A stretch of DNA of 64,000 bases. Origin: Trema orientale. Lineage: Eukaryota > Streptophyta > Magnoliopsida > Rosales > Cannabaceae. A program made the position numbers and the translations under genes. The notes beneath the pieces are model-generated. The model searched no databases, was not told the origin of the DNA, and saw only the letters and a program-made list of their open reading frames with translations. Positions 12,521-25,956 of the stretch are shown here, in pieces. The DNA lies in the NCBI GenBank assembly GCA_002914845.1, contig JXTC01000229.1, forward strand, positions 216,356-280,355, in the 5' to 3' direction. Each line of letters starts with the position of its first letter. The stretch's first letter is position 1.

Positions 12521-14646
12521 TAGTCTTATTACTACACAATTTCAGTTGTGAGGTTATTCTAAATGTGGCTGAATTGTACTTTGACATGGACTTAAAGTCC
12601 TATAGGCACTGATATAACCAATCAAATTAAGTAGGCAATAGTATAACGAACTTCGGATCGTTAATGTTTTATTTTCAGAGGACATTGGAATCTTTAATAA
12701 TGAGGTATTAAGCCTTCAAATTCTCACTTAAACAATGCCTCAATAATGTCATAAGCTTAGCCGTATTTTAGGTTGATGCCTTAATTTCTTCCTTAATGAT
12801 CTCACCCAACTCATTAGTATCCAAATGCATTTCAGCATCAAGGACTCACGTTAATTTTTTTTTTCCACAAATTTCAAGAGTATTAAACTCAAGCTTAGAT
12901 AAATTTGCTATCTTAATATATCCAAAATAAATATTCTAAAATGTTCTAAATACAATTATTTCCCAAACAATTATTTGAATATAGTCAATGAGATTGCTCA
13001 AAAGTTTATGTACTCTCAAGTAAAACCAAAGTCTAAAGATTAGTAATCAATATAATTGTAATTGAACTGATTTAGTATATTCAAAAATCATACGAATTAT
13101 AATTGGTTTCTTCACCCAATCAAATAGAAATCAGTAATAAGTAGTCATGGGAATAACTTTGTATTTATATATACACATTCATATGCATATAAAACTGGAT
13201 TACTCCCATAGATATATATATAACTTATTTAAAACCAAAGCAAGAGCAAACAAAAATCAAGTCCGAGAACAAACATGTATAAAATAATATGTACCTATGA
13301 ACTTCACATATTCATAGAACATATTTTAAAAAAGCATGTAAGCCAGGACAATCAAATAGATCATAATATGCCTATACAGAAAAATTAGAATAAGACCACA
13401 GAATCTCCATAGGTTTTAGCCTTCATATATGGCATTATATGCGTACAACATAAACCAAAAATATATATGAATAGTATAAGATATAAATATATCATGTGGT
13501 TGATAGAGAATTAACAAAACATGATCGCAAAATTTGTATGACAATATAACCAGTATATGTATAATTAGAAATAATAAATTTGCAATCGGATAAAAATTTA
13601 GAACATCGATAACTGATAACTTTTTATGCAATACATTAATTTTTGTACGAATTTAAGCAATCATCAAATACACCGAAAGAGTAATCAATCGGCACATATA
13701 TTTATAAATGCTAAATAATGACTTACGATGTTGTTAAAAATAATAAATTACTATAAAAATAGTTGTAGTTTTACTTTTTCTAATTTAATAGAAATAGTAT
13801 TGTTCTTGAAACAATCCAATAGGAGTTTGGTCCTTTAGTCCTTGATTCAAATACAAGGTATATTCTTCCTTTTTTTTTTTAAAGAAATATAATTGTTCTA
13901 CTTTAGGTGGCTATATGATATAATTAGTTCACTTCAGGTAACTATATAATTTTCTTATAGTTAAAGAAATGACAATAATATCATTATTCATTTTAACTAT
14001 ATGGTAAATTCACAATCATTCTTATGAAATATGCGCGTCACTTCTAGGATCATGCAGAAGTATTCGAGTGTGGAACTTTCACACATTAGAATTAGAATCT
14101 TATGATTTGGTATATATATATATATTACCCTTATAAAATACATTATATATGTATAACAAAAGCCATTACATATATCATAGACCTTATTTTATCTATAGCT
14201 CTTGAAATTTGTTCAACAGACTTTTCTATTTTTTTTTATACTTGCATTTACATTACTAGGGTGCCATACATAATTTTATTAGTATTTTCCACTTCTAGGG
14301 TGCTATATATGGCATTATTTGGTTATATAAGCATAGATTTTGAGAAATTATGTATTCATCTTTTAATGTCAATACTTATATTGACTATGGCATATTCACA
14401 ATTTTAAAGTGCAACATTCTCTTTGGGGAATTTGTAAAGCTATACAATAAGTAATAAAACTTGAGCAACGGCTCCAAGTATGAGATATAATTCTCACAGC
14501 GGCTAGCTACTACTCTCTACAAATAATCAATAATATTCAGAAATTTAAAGGGAATTAAAATTAACCAAGAGAAAAAGAGTATACATCAACGGAAGCACCT
14601 CTTGACAATATGAAAAATCAATGGCTAGAGATTCGTGCTGATAACG

Positions 14647-14935
14647 TATTATAAACTAAAGACAAAGTATAGAATAGAAAATACACAAAAGTAAAAGAAG
14701 AAGATACAAGAGAAGTGTAGAGAGAATTTTCTTATTATTCCATTCTTCTTTATATACACAATACATGCTCAATGGCATATTTATTAGCTTATAACCATAA
14801 GTGCTAGAATACCAAAAAATTATATATGTTACAATGTAAAACACTATTAACTAGATTTAAATAGGGGCTAGAAAACCTAAAGATTAGGAGTTATAGAATA
14901 TGAACATCCACATATAAATTAATATATTCATAACA
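14647..14935 (-). repeat. 5' LTR of the Copia element
   Basis: 289 bp; the partner of 9089-9377. The inner edge is followed on the minus strand by cg and then the primer-site-like ttatcagcacga. Confidence 0.92.
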
Positions 14936-15696
14936 AAAAGTTTATATTTGTCTCATTTATACATGTGAGGTGTCTTTCCATATATTCATATGTGCTAATT
15001 AGATTGTAAATGTCCATTTAGATGATTTTAATGCATGAATATATTGCCAAAAACTCATAACTTCCTTTAAAAATTGAATATACTATGTTGTTGCAACTAA
15101 TAGAGTTACAGATTTGGAAAATAATCAATTTTGTATGTATTGATGGGTAATTGTAGATTTTCAACTTTGGTTGCTCTTTTCTACAGAGTGGGAAGCAAGG
15201 CAGGTTGCCTATATAAAGTTCAAGGATTATGAAGTATTGGTGTGCTCAAATTGAGTGAATTAAAGAGCTTTTGCATAAAGGATTTTTGGGTATTAATTTT
15301 TGTATGAGTCATTCATGTTTTTAGAGTAACAACTCTGTGAAATCTTTGTATTTCAGAGTGATTAAGTCCTTCGATAGAAGAACTGGGCATTGTCCATAGA
15401 TATTATAATCGAACCGCAAGTACACAGTGTCAAATAAATAATATAATAGAAATATGAAGGGTTTGTTGCACCCGCATGGATTGTAATATCAAGCATCTTC
15501 GGGAGAAGGTAAGTTCTAGAACATAGGAAGGAATCCTAGTGTATAGAACTGAAGACACACCGAAGCAAAAAAGATTGATCCAGTCTATAAAGTGAGTTCA
15601 AGAGTATGAAGTCAAGTAAGTAGAATAGAGCTCACAAAACATATGAGTGATAGAGTCAAATACATTACATCAAGAAATAAGATGAAATTTTAAGTT

Positions 15697-15697
15697 N
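15697..15697. other. Single ambiguous base
   Basis: One n in otherwise resolved intergenic sequence. Confidence 0.99.
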
Positions 15698-16692
15698 TGT
15701 TAATTGTCAGTTTGGGTTGGCACTAAACTAACTAAAACAAACCCTGACTCTAAGTTTGAAGCAATTAGCATAACAATTCCAAACTTAGTAAAACACTAGT
15801 TTGGATTGGGCTGAGTATCAATATTTCGAAAACCACATACTACCAAAGTTGCTCTTTTCTTTTTTCCCCCCCATGAAATCACACAAAATCAAAGTACAGA
15901 CGTGCTATGATCAGGCTCAGCAATGCACCCGAAGAAAATCATAGCAAGAAAAAGTTTACAGGCCCCAAACTACAATATATTTCAACAGTAGAACTGGGCT
16001 TCTATTTTCCTGTCCTTGGGAAAACAAAGTATATGTACATATAAACTAAGAACTTGGTTAAGAAGCGTAATCAATGTAACATTTTGTTGAAATCTCTCAT
16101 GGAGTGGAGTCATTCATTAATTGTTGGGAGCTACAAGGGAGGTAGAGTAGGCAGGACTCTTTACCACTTAATTAATCGTTGGATTTAAAGCTATACACCA
16201 GCTTATAATATATGGTTATGGATGCATGTCAATCTTGGAAGTCAATATAGTTATTTGGTTTGGTTATATTCGGTAAGGTCACCCATTTATATCAATGTTA
16301 CCAAACATAAATATGAATGTACCTATATGTCTCTATATACGTGTATACATGGAGAAAATTAGATGGCAGAGAAATTTAATCATGGAGCGAAGCAATTATA
16401 TCAAAAGTGTGGGGAGTTTGAACCATAACCTTAACATTGGATATATCAAAACATGTACTTCATAACTATTTCTATGATCACAACTCAACTTGCCACTTTT
16501 TTCCCCCCACGAAGCCAGCACAGATGGAAGGGAACTAGAGACACTTTAACCCTTTACCTTGACATTTAAAGCATTTTTTTTATCTCATGGGATATTAAAA
16601 TGAGGATTTAAATTCAGTTTTATCCACATCGAAAAAAATGTGGTTACCATTTTATTGTATGTACTAAAGTAAGACTATTCTTATAACCACCA

Positions 16693-16706
16693 NNNNNNNN
16701 NNNNNN
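16693..16706. other. Assembly gap (14 n)
   Basis: Fourteen unresolved bases directly before a long T run, a typical place for sequencing or assembly failure. True length unknown. Confidence 0.99.
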
Positions 16707-17670
16707 TTTTTTTTTTTTTTTTTTAAGGTAGATGGTTGGATTGGACATGCTAAAGAGTTGATATGTGTTAAGAGTAAAATTTTGGCTTCAGAATTCTAGT
16801 TTATGTTCTTTTGATCTATAAACAGTTGGACATGATTTGTCGTGATTGATATCCCTTTTCATATTACAAGACAAGCTGTTGGTCTACCAATGGATAAGCT
16901 TTCTAGCTGTGTGGTTTTCTGTTGACTTTATTGGAAAAGTATGTTGCAAAATTATATATTTCTTATATAAAGTACCAAATAGATACAGACAAATCCAGAA
17001 TGTGCCTCTCATCCAGATTTTTTGTTTAATTAAATTGAATCAAATATATGACCGAATAATATTCAGTCAAATTAATGTAAATTAATTCAAAATAAGTGCC
17101 CTGATATATTTTCTAAAACCTTGAGGATCGATGTCATCATGCCCTTCATTTAGTTTACACCGATGGAACTACATTGGGTCACGAGATCTCTAGGATCACC
17201 AATGAAACGAGAAATGTCACGATCTTGTGCTTTTAACAGCTCGCCAACTTAAGAACCCAACCTGCAGAAGATATACATTGGTAGCTAAGAACTTGGGTAG
17301 AAACAAATGCTCATTTTGCGATTCAGACCTACTTAATTTGTTTTAACTACTATTGTTCTTCATATTTTATTAAAAAAGAGTATTGTTCACGAAATATCAC
17401 ATCACTTTGTATTAAGAATGCGGTAAAAATGTTTGTTTTAATTTGTTACATACAAAAATGTTTGAACAATACCTAAACAACAATGAAATTAAGAAAATTT
17501 GATCATTAGTTTGTTCAACGCATGTTTTTTTTTTCCAAATGTTTGGAATTTGAAATGAATTATACTATGCTTGGTAACCACGTTAAAAATTGTTCGAGTC
17601 TCTATTTCTTACATTGATTTGGGTACACAGTTTAGGATTCCTACGATTTTCGATCTATAATTAGAAGTCT

Positions 17671-17671
17671 T

Positions 17672-17698
<27 letters not shown>
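17671..17698. repeat. (TA)n microsatellite
   Basis: About 14 TA units in intergenic DNA. Confidence 0.95.
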
Positions 17699-17702
<4 letters not shown>

Positions 17703-18649
17703 TATGTGTGAGATAGTTAGTATGGTTTGTACTAAGATGTCATTTGTCATGTCACCAAGAAGTCAAGATGGTATGTCCAAATTAATGGATATTATCCATA
17801 TGGTGGAGGAAATTTACATTTATTTATAAATTTTTTATACTGTTCTTTAATTGTTGGGTCATAGGTGATAAAATGAATTGTACTATATTTGAATTTTTTT
17901 TTCTTTTCTTTAAGGAATTCTTTTTCTATTATTTTCTTCTCTTTTTTCTATAAATGAATCTCTATTTGATCATAATTTTTCAAATTTTTTTTTTCTCTCC
18001 CTCTTTTATGTTTTCTTCACTTTTTGAAGGGTTAATCATTATTTATATTTATTTTCAACTTTTAATTATATAAAAGTGATGTGTACTATTCATGTTTTTA
18101 TTTTTGTATTTACTTATTTTTGTGAAAAGGTATAGGTAGCAACTTTTTTACTGACCTGAAAGTAAAGAAAGGAAAAGGACTCGGTTGTTTTCATCTTAAT
18201 AAGTATATGTGAAAAGCTGTCGTTTGCAAATTGAATTATCCTTCTCAGCATTTCTTTCGAGTAAGTTTCACATTCTTCTCTCCTTTCTTTCTTCCTTAAT
18301 ATAAAGGAAAAGCAAAACGAAACAAAGTTGGCCTCACAAACCAAGTACTCGTTTCCTTCACTTCTTTTATGTTTTTTCTTCTCTTCTTTTGTAATTATCG
18401 TATTGTAGACTCATTTCAATGCTTAATAGTTTTTGCAGGCCACTAACATCTTTGTGTCGCTTTCACAATTAGGGCTTCTTACAAATGTAGTATTTTCAAA
18501 GTTCGGTTTTTCATGATATGTAGCAGGCAATTAAAAAACTTTATCAATCGAGCACTTTTCTTACTTTCGTTCGAAATTGCTCCTAACTTTTATATAAATT
18601 ACAACTAAGCCATGAGACGTTTAAAAAAAAAAAAAAAAGAGATGTGGAG

Positions 18650-18740
18650 AAAGCTGAGAACCAAAAACATATTCATTGGATAAAGCTGAGAACCAAAAAC
18701 ATATTCATTGGATAAAGCTGAGAACCAAAAATAGAATCAT
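18650..18740. repeat. Tandem repeat, 32-bp unit, almost three copies
   Basis: The unit begins aaagctgagaaccaaaaaca. Copies start at 18650, 18682 and 18714; the first two are identical and the third is truncated after about 20 bases. Confidence 0.9.
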
Positions 18741-20765
18741 TCTCATATCTTAGAGCAAACCTGTGCGCGTTCTCCGACGATTGGCCGAAAGATAATTAAA
18801 TGATGTTTTTTTTTTGAAAGAACCGATTCATAAAGATTATCAACTAGTTATTAAGCCAAAAGAAAAAATTAGTTCTATTTTTTCTCCAACTCTAAGCAAG
18901 ATAATCAATTAATTTCGTTCATAAAGTTCTTATTCTAACCACCAGTTTATTATCTTCTTTGATTATTGTGATCAGTTCCAATTTAGTTAAGATAATCAAC
19001 TAGTTCCTAAGTTTAACCAAAAAAAAAAAATAATTGTAATTTAATAAAAATAATTTACTTATTACTAAGTCTAAGAAAGATAATCAACTAATAAAGTAGA
19101 TAATCAACTAATAATAAAGATTGTTGACTGGTACGATGAGAAGGGGCATATTTAGAAATTCAGTCTGTAAAAAATAAAAAAAATACCATTATAAATAAAA
19201 AAACAAATCTACAAAGTGCTATTAATAATAATTTCCCTCAGAATTAATTACCCTAGAGACGGAAGCAAATGTTTTCTAACATTAGAGCAGCATATGTAGT
19301 GCTATACATAGTCCCTTCAGCATTCTAAACTTAAAATTACTCTGATAAAAATACAAATTTATCCTCTATTAATATTATAAAACTTAATTATACCAATATA
19401 AATTAAAAAATTGTAACACAACAAGATAAATGTGATAATTTATGTCATGTTTCGCAATTTAAATAGGCAATATTTATCACTCTTTGATTAGTATCTAAGG
19501 TTTATATTTTAAGGTTGGTTTTCATTATTTATGGAGGATAATTGTTCATCTTCTTTCACGTATTTTGATTAGTTGTGTCGACTAGGAGTCAACTTGAAGG
19601 CAAATCTAAATTCAAAATTTTGGATTGTAATTTCCAATAATAAAATTTTTTGTGCAAGAAAGTAAAAATTCAAGATTGATTATGTAATTTACTATTTGAA
19701 AAAATAAAAACAAAATTCAGTGATTAAGCGGAAGAATTTTTTTTGAAAAGTTAGAAACATAGATATAAGGAGATTTATTTACCATCCTCCCCTTTTTTAA
19801 CATTTTTTTTCTTCTTCTTATGTTTTGTTGATGCTCAAGGAAAGTGAAAAATAATCTTTCCATAAACTTTTTCAAAATAATCCCTTTATGAGAGTTTTGA
19901 ATTTAGGGTATTTATATATAAGAGGTCTATTTAGGCCTTACAGTGAAAAAATAACTTATCCATAAATATTTTTAAAACTAATCATTATTATTATGTCACA
20001 CATTCAAAATTATTTAGATATTCTATTTCCTAACAAATCTTAAAATATAGTATTTTTCGATAAATCCCAAATTGCTTATGCTACCACTGCCACTTGCAAC
20101 ATTCCACTACCACTGCCAATCTCGATCTCGATACTAGCTATATATGCCTCTATTCAATTGGGTTGAAAAATTTTGATCTCGATCGAACTTGTTTGACCAT
20201 CAATCCTTATCGTTTTGATCGATTTTCGACGGGTGGCTAGACTCAGTCAAAATTTTTGACTATAGTTGAAATTTTTTTACCTTAGTTGAATATGATTGGT
20301 CACCTTTCTGGAGCCACCTTCTTCACTTTTGTCTTTTCTGATATAGTAGAAAATTTTCGACCAGGGTCGAATTAAGGGTAACTTTGAAATTCCAAAATTT
20401 TCATTAAATGAAAATCTTACTTTTGTAAATGATTTATAGTTTGTCAATTTTTTTTCATCACACACTTTAAAAGTAGAGTCTAAATTGAGAATTACCTAGT
20501 AAAATTTCATGGAACTCGTAATAGCTATATGATATAGCTAGTTTGCTTAAACATGTCAACAAATAGAAATTGAGAGCAAGCATGCATCAAAAGTGTATGA
20601 ATTTGATATCAAATTGTGTTTCAAAATTATACAATGATTTCGTAAAATTAGTATATATTCCAAAACGTTACCTATGATATCATATTAGAAAAAAAGGATA
20701 GTATTAAATTAAATAAAAAATAAAAAAACACCACGTATAGTGCTTTAGTAAAAGGAAAAAAAACA

Positions 20766-20893
20766 CACGCACATGCATATCATTTTTATCAAATAGAATT
20801 TTTAATTTGTGTTTTCCTAAAAATAGCAACACGCACATACATTATCATTTTTATCAAATAGAATTTTTAATTTATGTTTTCCTAAAAATAGCA
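20766..20893. repeat. Tandem duplication, ~64-bp unit, two copies
   Basis: Both units start cacgcacat and share tttttatcaaatagaatttt and gttttcctaaaaatagca, with a few substitutions. Noncoding. Confidence 0.88.
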
Positions 20894-21287
20894 CCAATCC
20901 CATAAATATGATTAAAAGCGAAACTCGATATTATAGAAAAAGATAATTTTTACCCTTTGAACTCATAAAATATAAATAAAAAAAAGTTATTAAAAGTGAA
21001 AATAATTTAAATGATACGAAAGCACTTAAAATGAGAAAAGAAAAAAAAAAGAAGGATATACAAAACAATAATTTTTTCTTCTTTTTTTATTCTCTTGTTT
21101 CTTCCATTTTAAATATTTTGAATAATTTAATATATCTTTAGTTTCAATAAATTTTAGTTTTCATATATATTTTATGAGTTCAAAGGGTAATTTTTACTAT
21201 ATCAAGTTTCAATTTTGACCAGAGCAGATGCTACTTGATTGGAAACCAAAATGGAATGTTTTAATTGATATAAATGAAAAGATGATT

Positions 21288-21436
21288 TGACGAAGTAGGT
21301 TAACTCAAGTGGTAAGAGTACCAATTATCTAGGATCTCGGTCCCAGGTTCGAGCCACACTTTAATTTCCTTTAAAGTGTAATAAGTGGAGGTCATTAGTT
21401 AAGTCCTACTTTTCTTTTTTCTTTTTTTAAAAAAAA
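21288..21436 (+). mobile_element. tRNA-derived SINE (copy A)
   Basis: The head has pol III promoter-like boxes: taactcaagtggtaagag (A box) and ggttcgagcc (B box). The 3' part reads gtggaggtcattagttaagt and ends in T-rich sequence and an A run. Imperfect 14-bp target duplications flank it: atgaaaagatgatt (21274-21287) and atgaaaagataatt (21437-21450). The head matches the minus-strand SINE at 60477-60691; the 3' tail is shared with the SINEs at 41942 and 58402. Confidence 0.85.
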
Positions 21437-21574
21437 ATGAAAAGATAATTTTCTTTTCTTTTCTTTTTTTTTTTTTTGCTAAAATACTAAATATGGTGAG
21501 TTTTTTATTTTTTATTTTATTTTTTTTAATGTTATCCCGTAAAAGGATAATAATGCTAACTATGACATAGTATT

Positions 21575-21940
21575 GCTTTTGGATAATTACTCTTTTAGTC
21601 TCTAAATTATCGGAAAAATCTTATTTTGATTCCTAAATTTTATAAGTTTAATTTGGTCCAAATACTTAAAAAACTATAATACATTAGTCCATGAAAACTT
21701 TTAAAAATTGTTAAACTCAAGGGCATAATGAAATTTCATACCATAATTAATATTAGTGATGGTTCTTAGACTTTGAAATAGATTTCATTTTAGTCCTAAT
21801 ATATGTTAAATATTTAATGGAAAATGTTAAAAGTCCTGATTGATAATAATTTAAAAACATACAGACAAAACAAGAAATTTTAAAATTTTAGACTGAAATG
21901 AGACTTTTGCAATAGTTTAAGGAATGAGAAGGTAATTGTT
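21575..21940. repeat. Fold-back repeat (MITE-like), ~365 bp
   Basis: The left arm (actcttttagtctctaaatt, then ttattttgattcctaaattt) pairs with the complement of the right arm (ccttctcattccttaaacta, then ctcatttcagtctaaaattt). The arms are about 65 bp and imperfect. No clear target duplication, so the ends are approximate. Confidence 0.5.
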
Positions 21941-23613
21941 AGCATTCTTTTTCTTTTCCGTCACACCTGAGTTCCTCCATCTAAATAAACTTGGTGAGAA
22001 CCTTCTTAATAATAATTATGCTTGTGAAGCTATTTTTTTTTTTCCTCATTCAATTGCTTGGGCTCTTTGACTTGGATGGTGGAAGACTAATTGAAAAAAC
22101 GAAAGAGATATTTCTAGTAGAGCTCTAATTATGTCCATTGTGAGTTTAAGTGCATGTCACTTATATCGCTTGTACAGTTTTTTCCTCCATGAGTGACAGT
22201 CAAAGAAAATAATTTAATTGATTATTCACTATTATGATTTCTCTTGTTCCAAATTTTGCGTCGCATTGTTTATTAAAACGAAAGAAAGTATTTTATTTAC
22301 AAAAAAAAAGAAATAATAATTGCTTGGGCTCTTCTACTTTACATTTATATATGTGTAGAGTAAAGCCTTAGAAGAGTCCTTTTCGGCAAAAATAAAAAAG
22401 AAAAGCCTTAGAAGATTAAAAAGTTTGCATGCCAAAAGGGAGAGGAGAAATTCGTGAAGGCAGTTCAGAAGGACAAATACTAAAAACAATAGGAGAGTAA
22501 TCACTAACACACCCACCTTCCCTATTATTTATTTTTCCAAACCTTGTGTTTGTCCCATTTTGGCAAATTTTTTTCTTCATCACAAGTACTTATTTAAATG
22601 CAATAATAAATGGTCATCCACTCGACTCCCACAGTTCCGCACGAAAGTAATAAAGATACGTACTAAGACTTTCATTAGAGGTTGCAATGTTAGAGGATCA
22701 ACTTTACTTTAAGATCATTAATTTGGTATCCATTTTTATTGAACAAGGAATCAATCATGTGATAGGGGCCAACTAATTTCTCCCCACCTCTTTCAATCAC
22801 GTCGCTCATTCAATTATTCTCTCTTTCTATCCCTTTATACATTGTCAACATCTATCTATATGATCTGACTAGAATTATCAAATGCAAATTCTTTATCACT
22901 TTCTCTCTCCCCCTAAACATGTGATTCACTAGCTGCAGTCCACATATAACTGGAGACTAGTCAAAAAGGCCAATTATTCTTACTGCTAAGCAACATGCAT
23001 TGATCATTATTTAATTTGGGGATTCAAATATGTCCATTGAATACAGTACTAGTTGCCACTCTTGATAGAATTTAGAAGTTATAATAAGGTACGGGTCTTT
23101 ATTTCCACCTTCATCATCCAAAACAATCTTGTTTTAGTAAAGAAGTTGTGATGACCAAATAAAAGTCACATTAAGTATATATGGCTGGGACATAAGGACT
23201 CGATCTTTGCTATGCCCTAACTCAGAAAACAAAATTTCAAAATTCCAAGCACAAATACCAAAATTGAAAAATCCCGAATGAGCCAAATTTTTTTGAAAAA
23301 TTCTTGATTTAGAACAATATCACTTTTTAAATCTTTTTTCAAAAAATAAGACTTTTAATAAATATTAAAAAAGTACCATTTCTTTTTCAAAATTAGTATT
23401 TTTCAATAGTACTCAAGGTAACCAATTAGGTTACTTGGACAACGAATCTAGTTACTTGAGGTATTACTTCAAGTATCTCATCAAGTCAACTAATAAAAAG
23501 TGGTATTTGTCTAAATACTTTTAAAAGTTATATTTTTCAAATAATTTCAAAATCTAGAATTGTCAATTTTTTTTTTTTTTGGAAAAATTACCATAAAAAA
23601 TCAAATTTCCTCC

Positions 23614-23618
<5 letters not shown>

Positions 23619-23653
<35 letters not shown>
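23619..23653. repeat. (TA)n microsatellite
   Basis: About 17 uninterrupted TA units. Confidence 0.95.
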
Positions 23654-23656
<3 letters not shown>

Positions 23657-23889
23657 TTACTTCCTTTTCAATAAAGAAATCAACCGAGTGACGTGATGAG
23701 AACTGCATCGATCAAGATCAATCAACTCGCGAACTTTCAAGGTAGTTGAAAATACTACAACATCCATTTAGCAATTTATGTGAATTATTAATTTAGTTAA
23801 TGACCACTCAGAGGTAAAAAAAAAAAAAAATTAAAGATCATGGAAAATTTGTAAGTGATTATATACAAATTTCGTTATGTATTTGCATG

Positions 23890-24256
23890 GGATAAAGATC
23901 CCGTTTAGTTCGCCTATTTGAATGTGTGTATTTGAATGGAAATTGTGAAATGTGTTATAATTGGAATGGGAGACATTTGAATGGAAAAAATAGTGGAATG
24001 TGTTATAATTAGAATGGGAGCATTGGAATAGACCATTCAAAAATACCTCCCCCCTCTATTCTCATTCAAGATACAAAAAAACCATTCCAATAGTTAACTT
24101 TTCGGATAGACCATTTGAATGGAAAAACTGAATTGTTGAAATAAACACACATTCTAAAAGATCATTTGAATGGAAAAACTGAATTGTTGAAACAAACACA
24201 CATTCAAATGGATTTTCTATTCTAATGGAATGGAATCGTTGAAATAAACGGGATTA
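23890..24256. repeat. Inverted-repeat element with gtttgaatg-type internal repeats
   Basis: The left end agatcccgtttagttcgcc pairs with the complement of the right end (aatcccgtttatttcaacg). The inside is full of short repeated words (atttgaatggaaa, gaaatgtgttataattgg) in both orientations. No transposase frame. Target duplication unclear. Confidence 0.5.
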
Positions 24257-24760
24257 TACCTTTTATTTTGGCATTTGTTCAGTTTATATCTTATATTTTG
24301 GTTATTATCAACATTGATCTTTAAATTTAGAACTAGTAACAAATTTATACCTTTCTAGGTTAAATACCAATTTTGACCATTGAGTTTACCAAAATATCCT
24401 TTAAAGTTTAAATACATATATTTTAAAAGAAGTTCAAATTAAGAACATTTTTAAAATTGATAAATATATTTATAACTAATATTTACTATTTATAAGTTTT
24501 ACATGTTTTGAATTATTTTTTAATGTTTGTTCTGTTAAATATTAATTTTAATTAATTTTAAATTTAACTTAAGTATTAAAATATCATTTTCAAATTTAAA
24601 AAAGTATTTTAGTAAACTCAATGGTTAAAATTAGTGTTTGACCTAAAGAAAGTATAAATTTATTATATATTTTAAATCTGGAGGTTGATATTGATAATAA
24701 CCAAAATACATGTATAAACTGAATAAACAGTCAAAATACATGATATAAAATGTAATTAAT
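24257..24760. repeat. Fold-back repeat, ~500 bp with ~150-bp arms
   Basis: Left arm words (tgttcagtttatatc, ttttggttattatcaacatt, gaccattgagtttaccaaaa) recur in inverted order in the right arm (ttttagtaaactcaatggtt, gataataaccaaaatacatg, ataaactgaataaacag). This is one noncoding hairpin-forming element. It directly abuts 23890-24256, so boundaries are approximate. Confidence 0.6.
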
Positions 24761-25905
24761 TCTATTTTTTGTTTAATTATATATGTTTCTACAAAGGCAT
24801 ATATTCATGTGAGAATTTTTGTAGATTGATCGAGAGTAAGGAGTAAAATAGAGTAAAAAATTGGGATATGATAAAATGTATAATAAGAACAAACGTATAT
24901 AAACAAATTGCTAGAATACTCATGCACCCGAAATCTTTTTAAAAGTTTATTTGGACCTTTATGCTTTTTTTTTTTTTTTTTGGGATAATTATTCGGACCT
25001 TTATGTTGTACTTGTACGTAGGTAGTTATTCTGGGCACAAAGGAGGAAGTAGAATCAAGGGTACTCTTACACTATACTCACAGATGCAGCCTTGTAACTG
25101 GTTCACACCTCGTAATGCTTTGAATTTTAGTGAGTACTTATTAGTTTAATAAATAAATAAGTGTAGTATTACTCAAGTATGCATTTTGTGGAACAAAATA
25201 GTGTGATTCTTAAAGAGTTATAAGCCTCATTGAAAGTCGTTGTTCTCTCCTCTATCCTCGTATAAAAGATTTACAAATTTTGAAGTATTTTCCCACCTAA
25301 ATAATTAAATAAAGTTGTCCATTGAAATTAGAGAGTGATAGTGTTTAGGGAAAAAACAAAACATAGACGTTTCAATAATATAAACAAATCGACACTATTT
25401 TTTCCTTTTTTTGGGAAAAAATATATAATTGGATACTTTTGGTGACAAATCATAGTAGCTACTAGCAATCTCTTGTAAATTCATATGGCAAGAGCGGGGA
25501 AATTTTTAATTAGGCAGATATATGCTGATATGCAGCTAAAATATCATGGAGTATTATCTTGTATTAATTATCTTTATCCTTATATGTCCTACTTAATTAT
25601 CTGAGATAAGGGAATCTCTTGTATATTTGTTTCATATCAGTTCCAAAACAGGTTGAAATGTCATTGATGAAATTCAACAATATCTATTACCTAGTACTTA
25701 CATGGTATATGATTAATTCCGTTCGGGTACATGACTCCATTCCATTGCATAAATCTTGTTCAAATCCTTAAATTTAATAGGCATAATTACACAATGAGAT
25801 CACATGTCCTAATTTTTTTTTTAATGTCTTTTTCATGACTTTCCACCAATTACTTAACCTCATATCACCCTAAATTAATAGAGCCATCTTGTGGGTAGTT
25901 TGTTA

Positions 25906-25952
<47 letters not shown>
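25906..25952. repeat. (GA)n microsatellite
   Basis: About 23 GA units with one AA interruption near 25921. Confidence 0.95.

Positions 25953-25956
<4 letters not shown>

Larger units (their letters stand above)
9089..14935 (-). mobile_element. Complete but decayed Ty1/Copia retrotransposon (5847 bp)
   Basis: Two direct LTRs of 289 bp (9089-9377 and 14647-14935) bound the element, and the 5-bp target duplication aaaag (9084-9088 and 14936-14940) is perfect. It lies on the minus strand, so the 5' LTR is at the high-coordinate side. A primer-binding-site-like ttatcagcacgaat (minus strand, 14644-14631) follows the 5' LTR closely. A polypurine tract (caaagggaag, minus strand, 9387-9378) abuts the 3' LTR. 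The LTRs differ at about 18 of 289 positions by hand count (~6%), so the insertion is not recent. Gag, integrase and early reverse transcriptase can be recognised in order on the minus strand, which makes it Copia rather than Gypsy. All frames are broken. Confidence 0.93.
14941..21273. other. Intergenic, gene-poor
   Basis: AT-rich DNA with no supported gene. At 15380-15480 the words aaccgcaagtacacagtgtc and cacccgcatgga resemble sequence found at ends of large plant LTR elements, but no boundaries were found. Poly-T and poly-A runs are frequent. Candidate frames here are short and lack known motifs. Confidence 0.5.
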
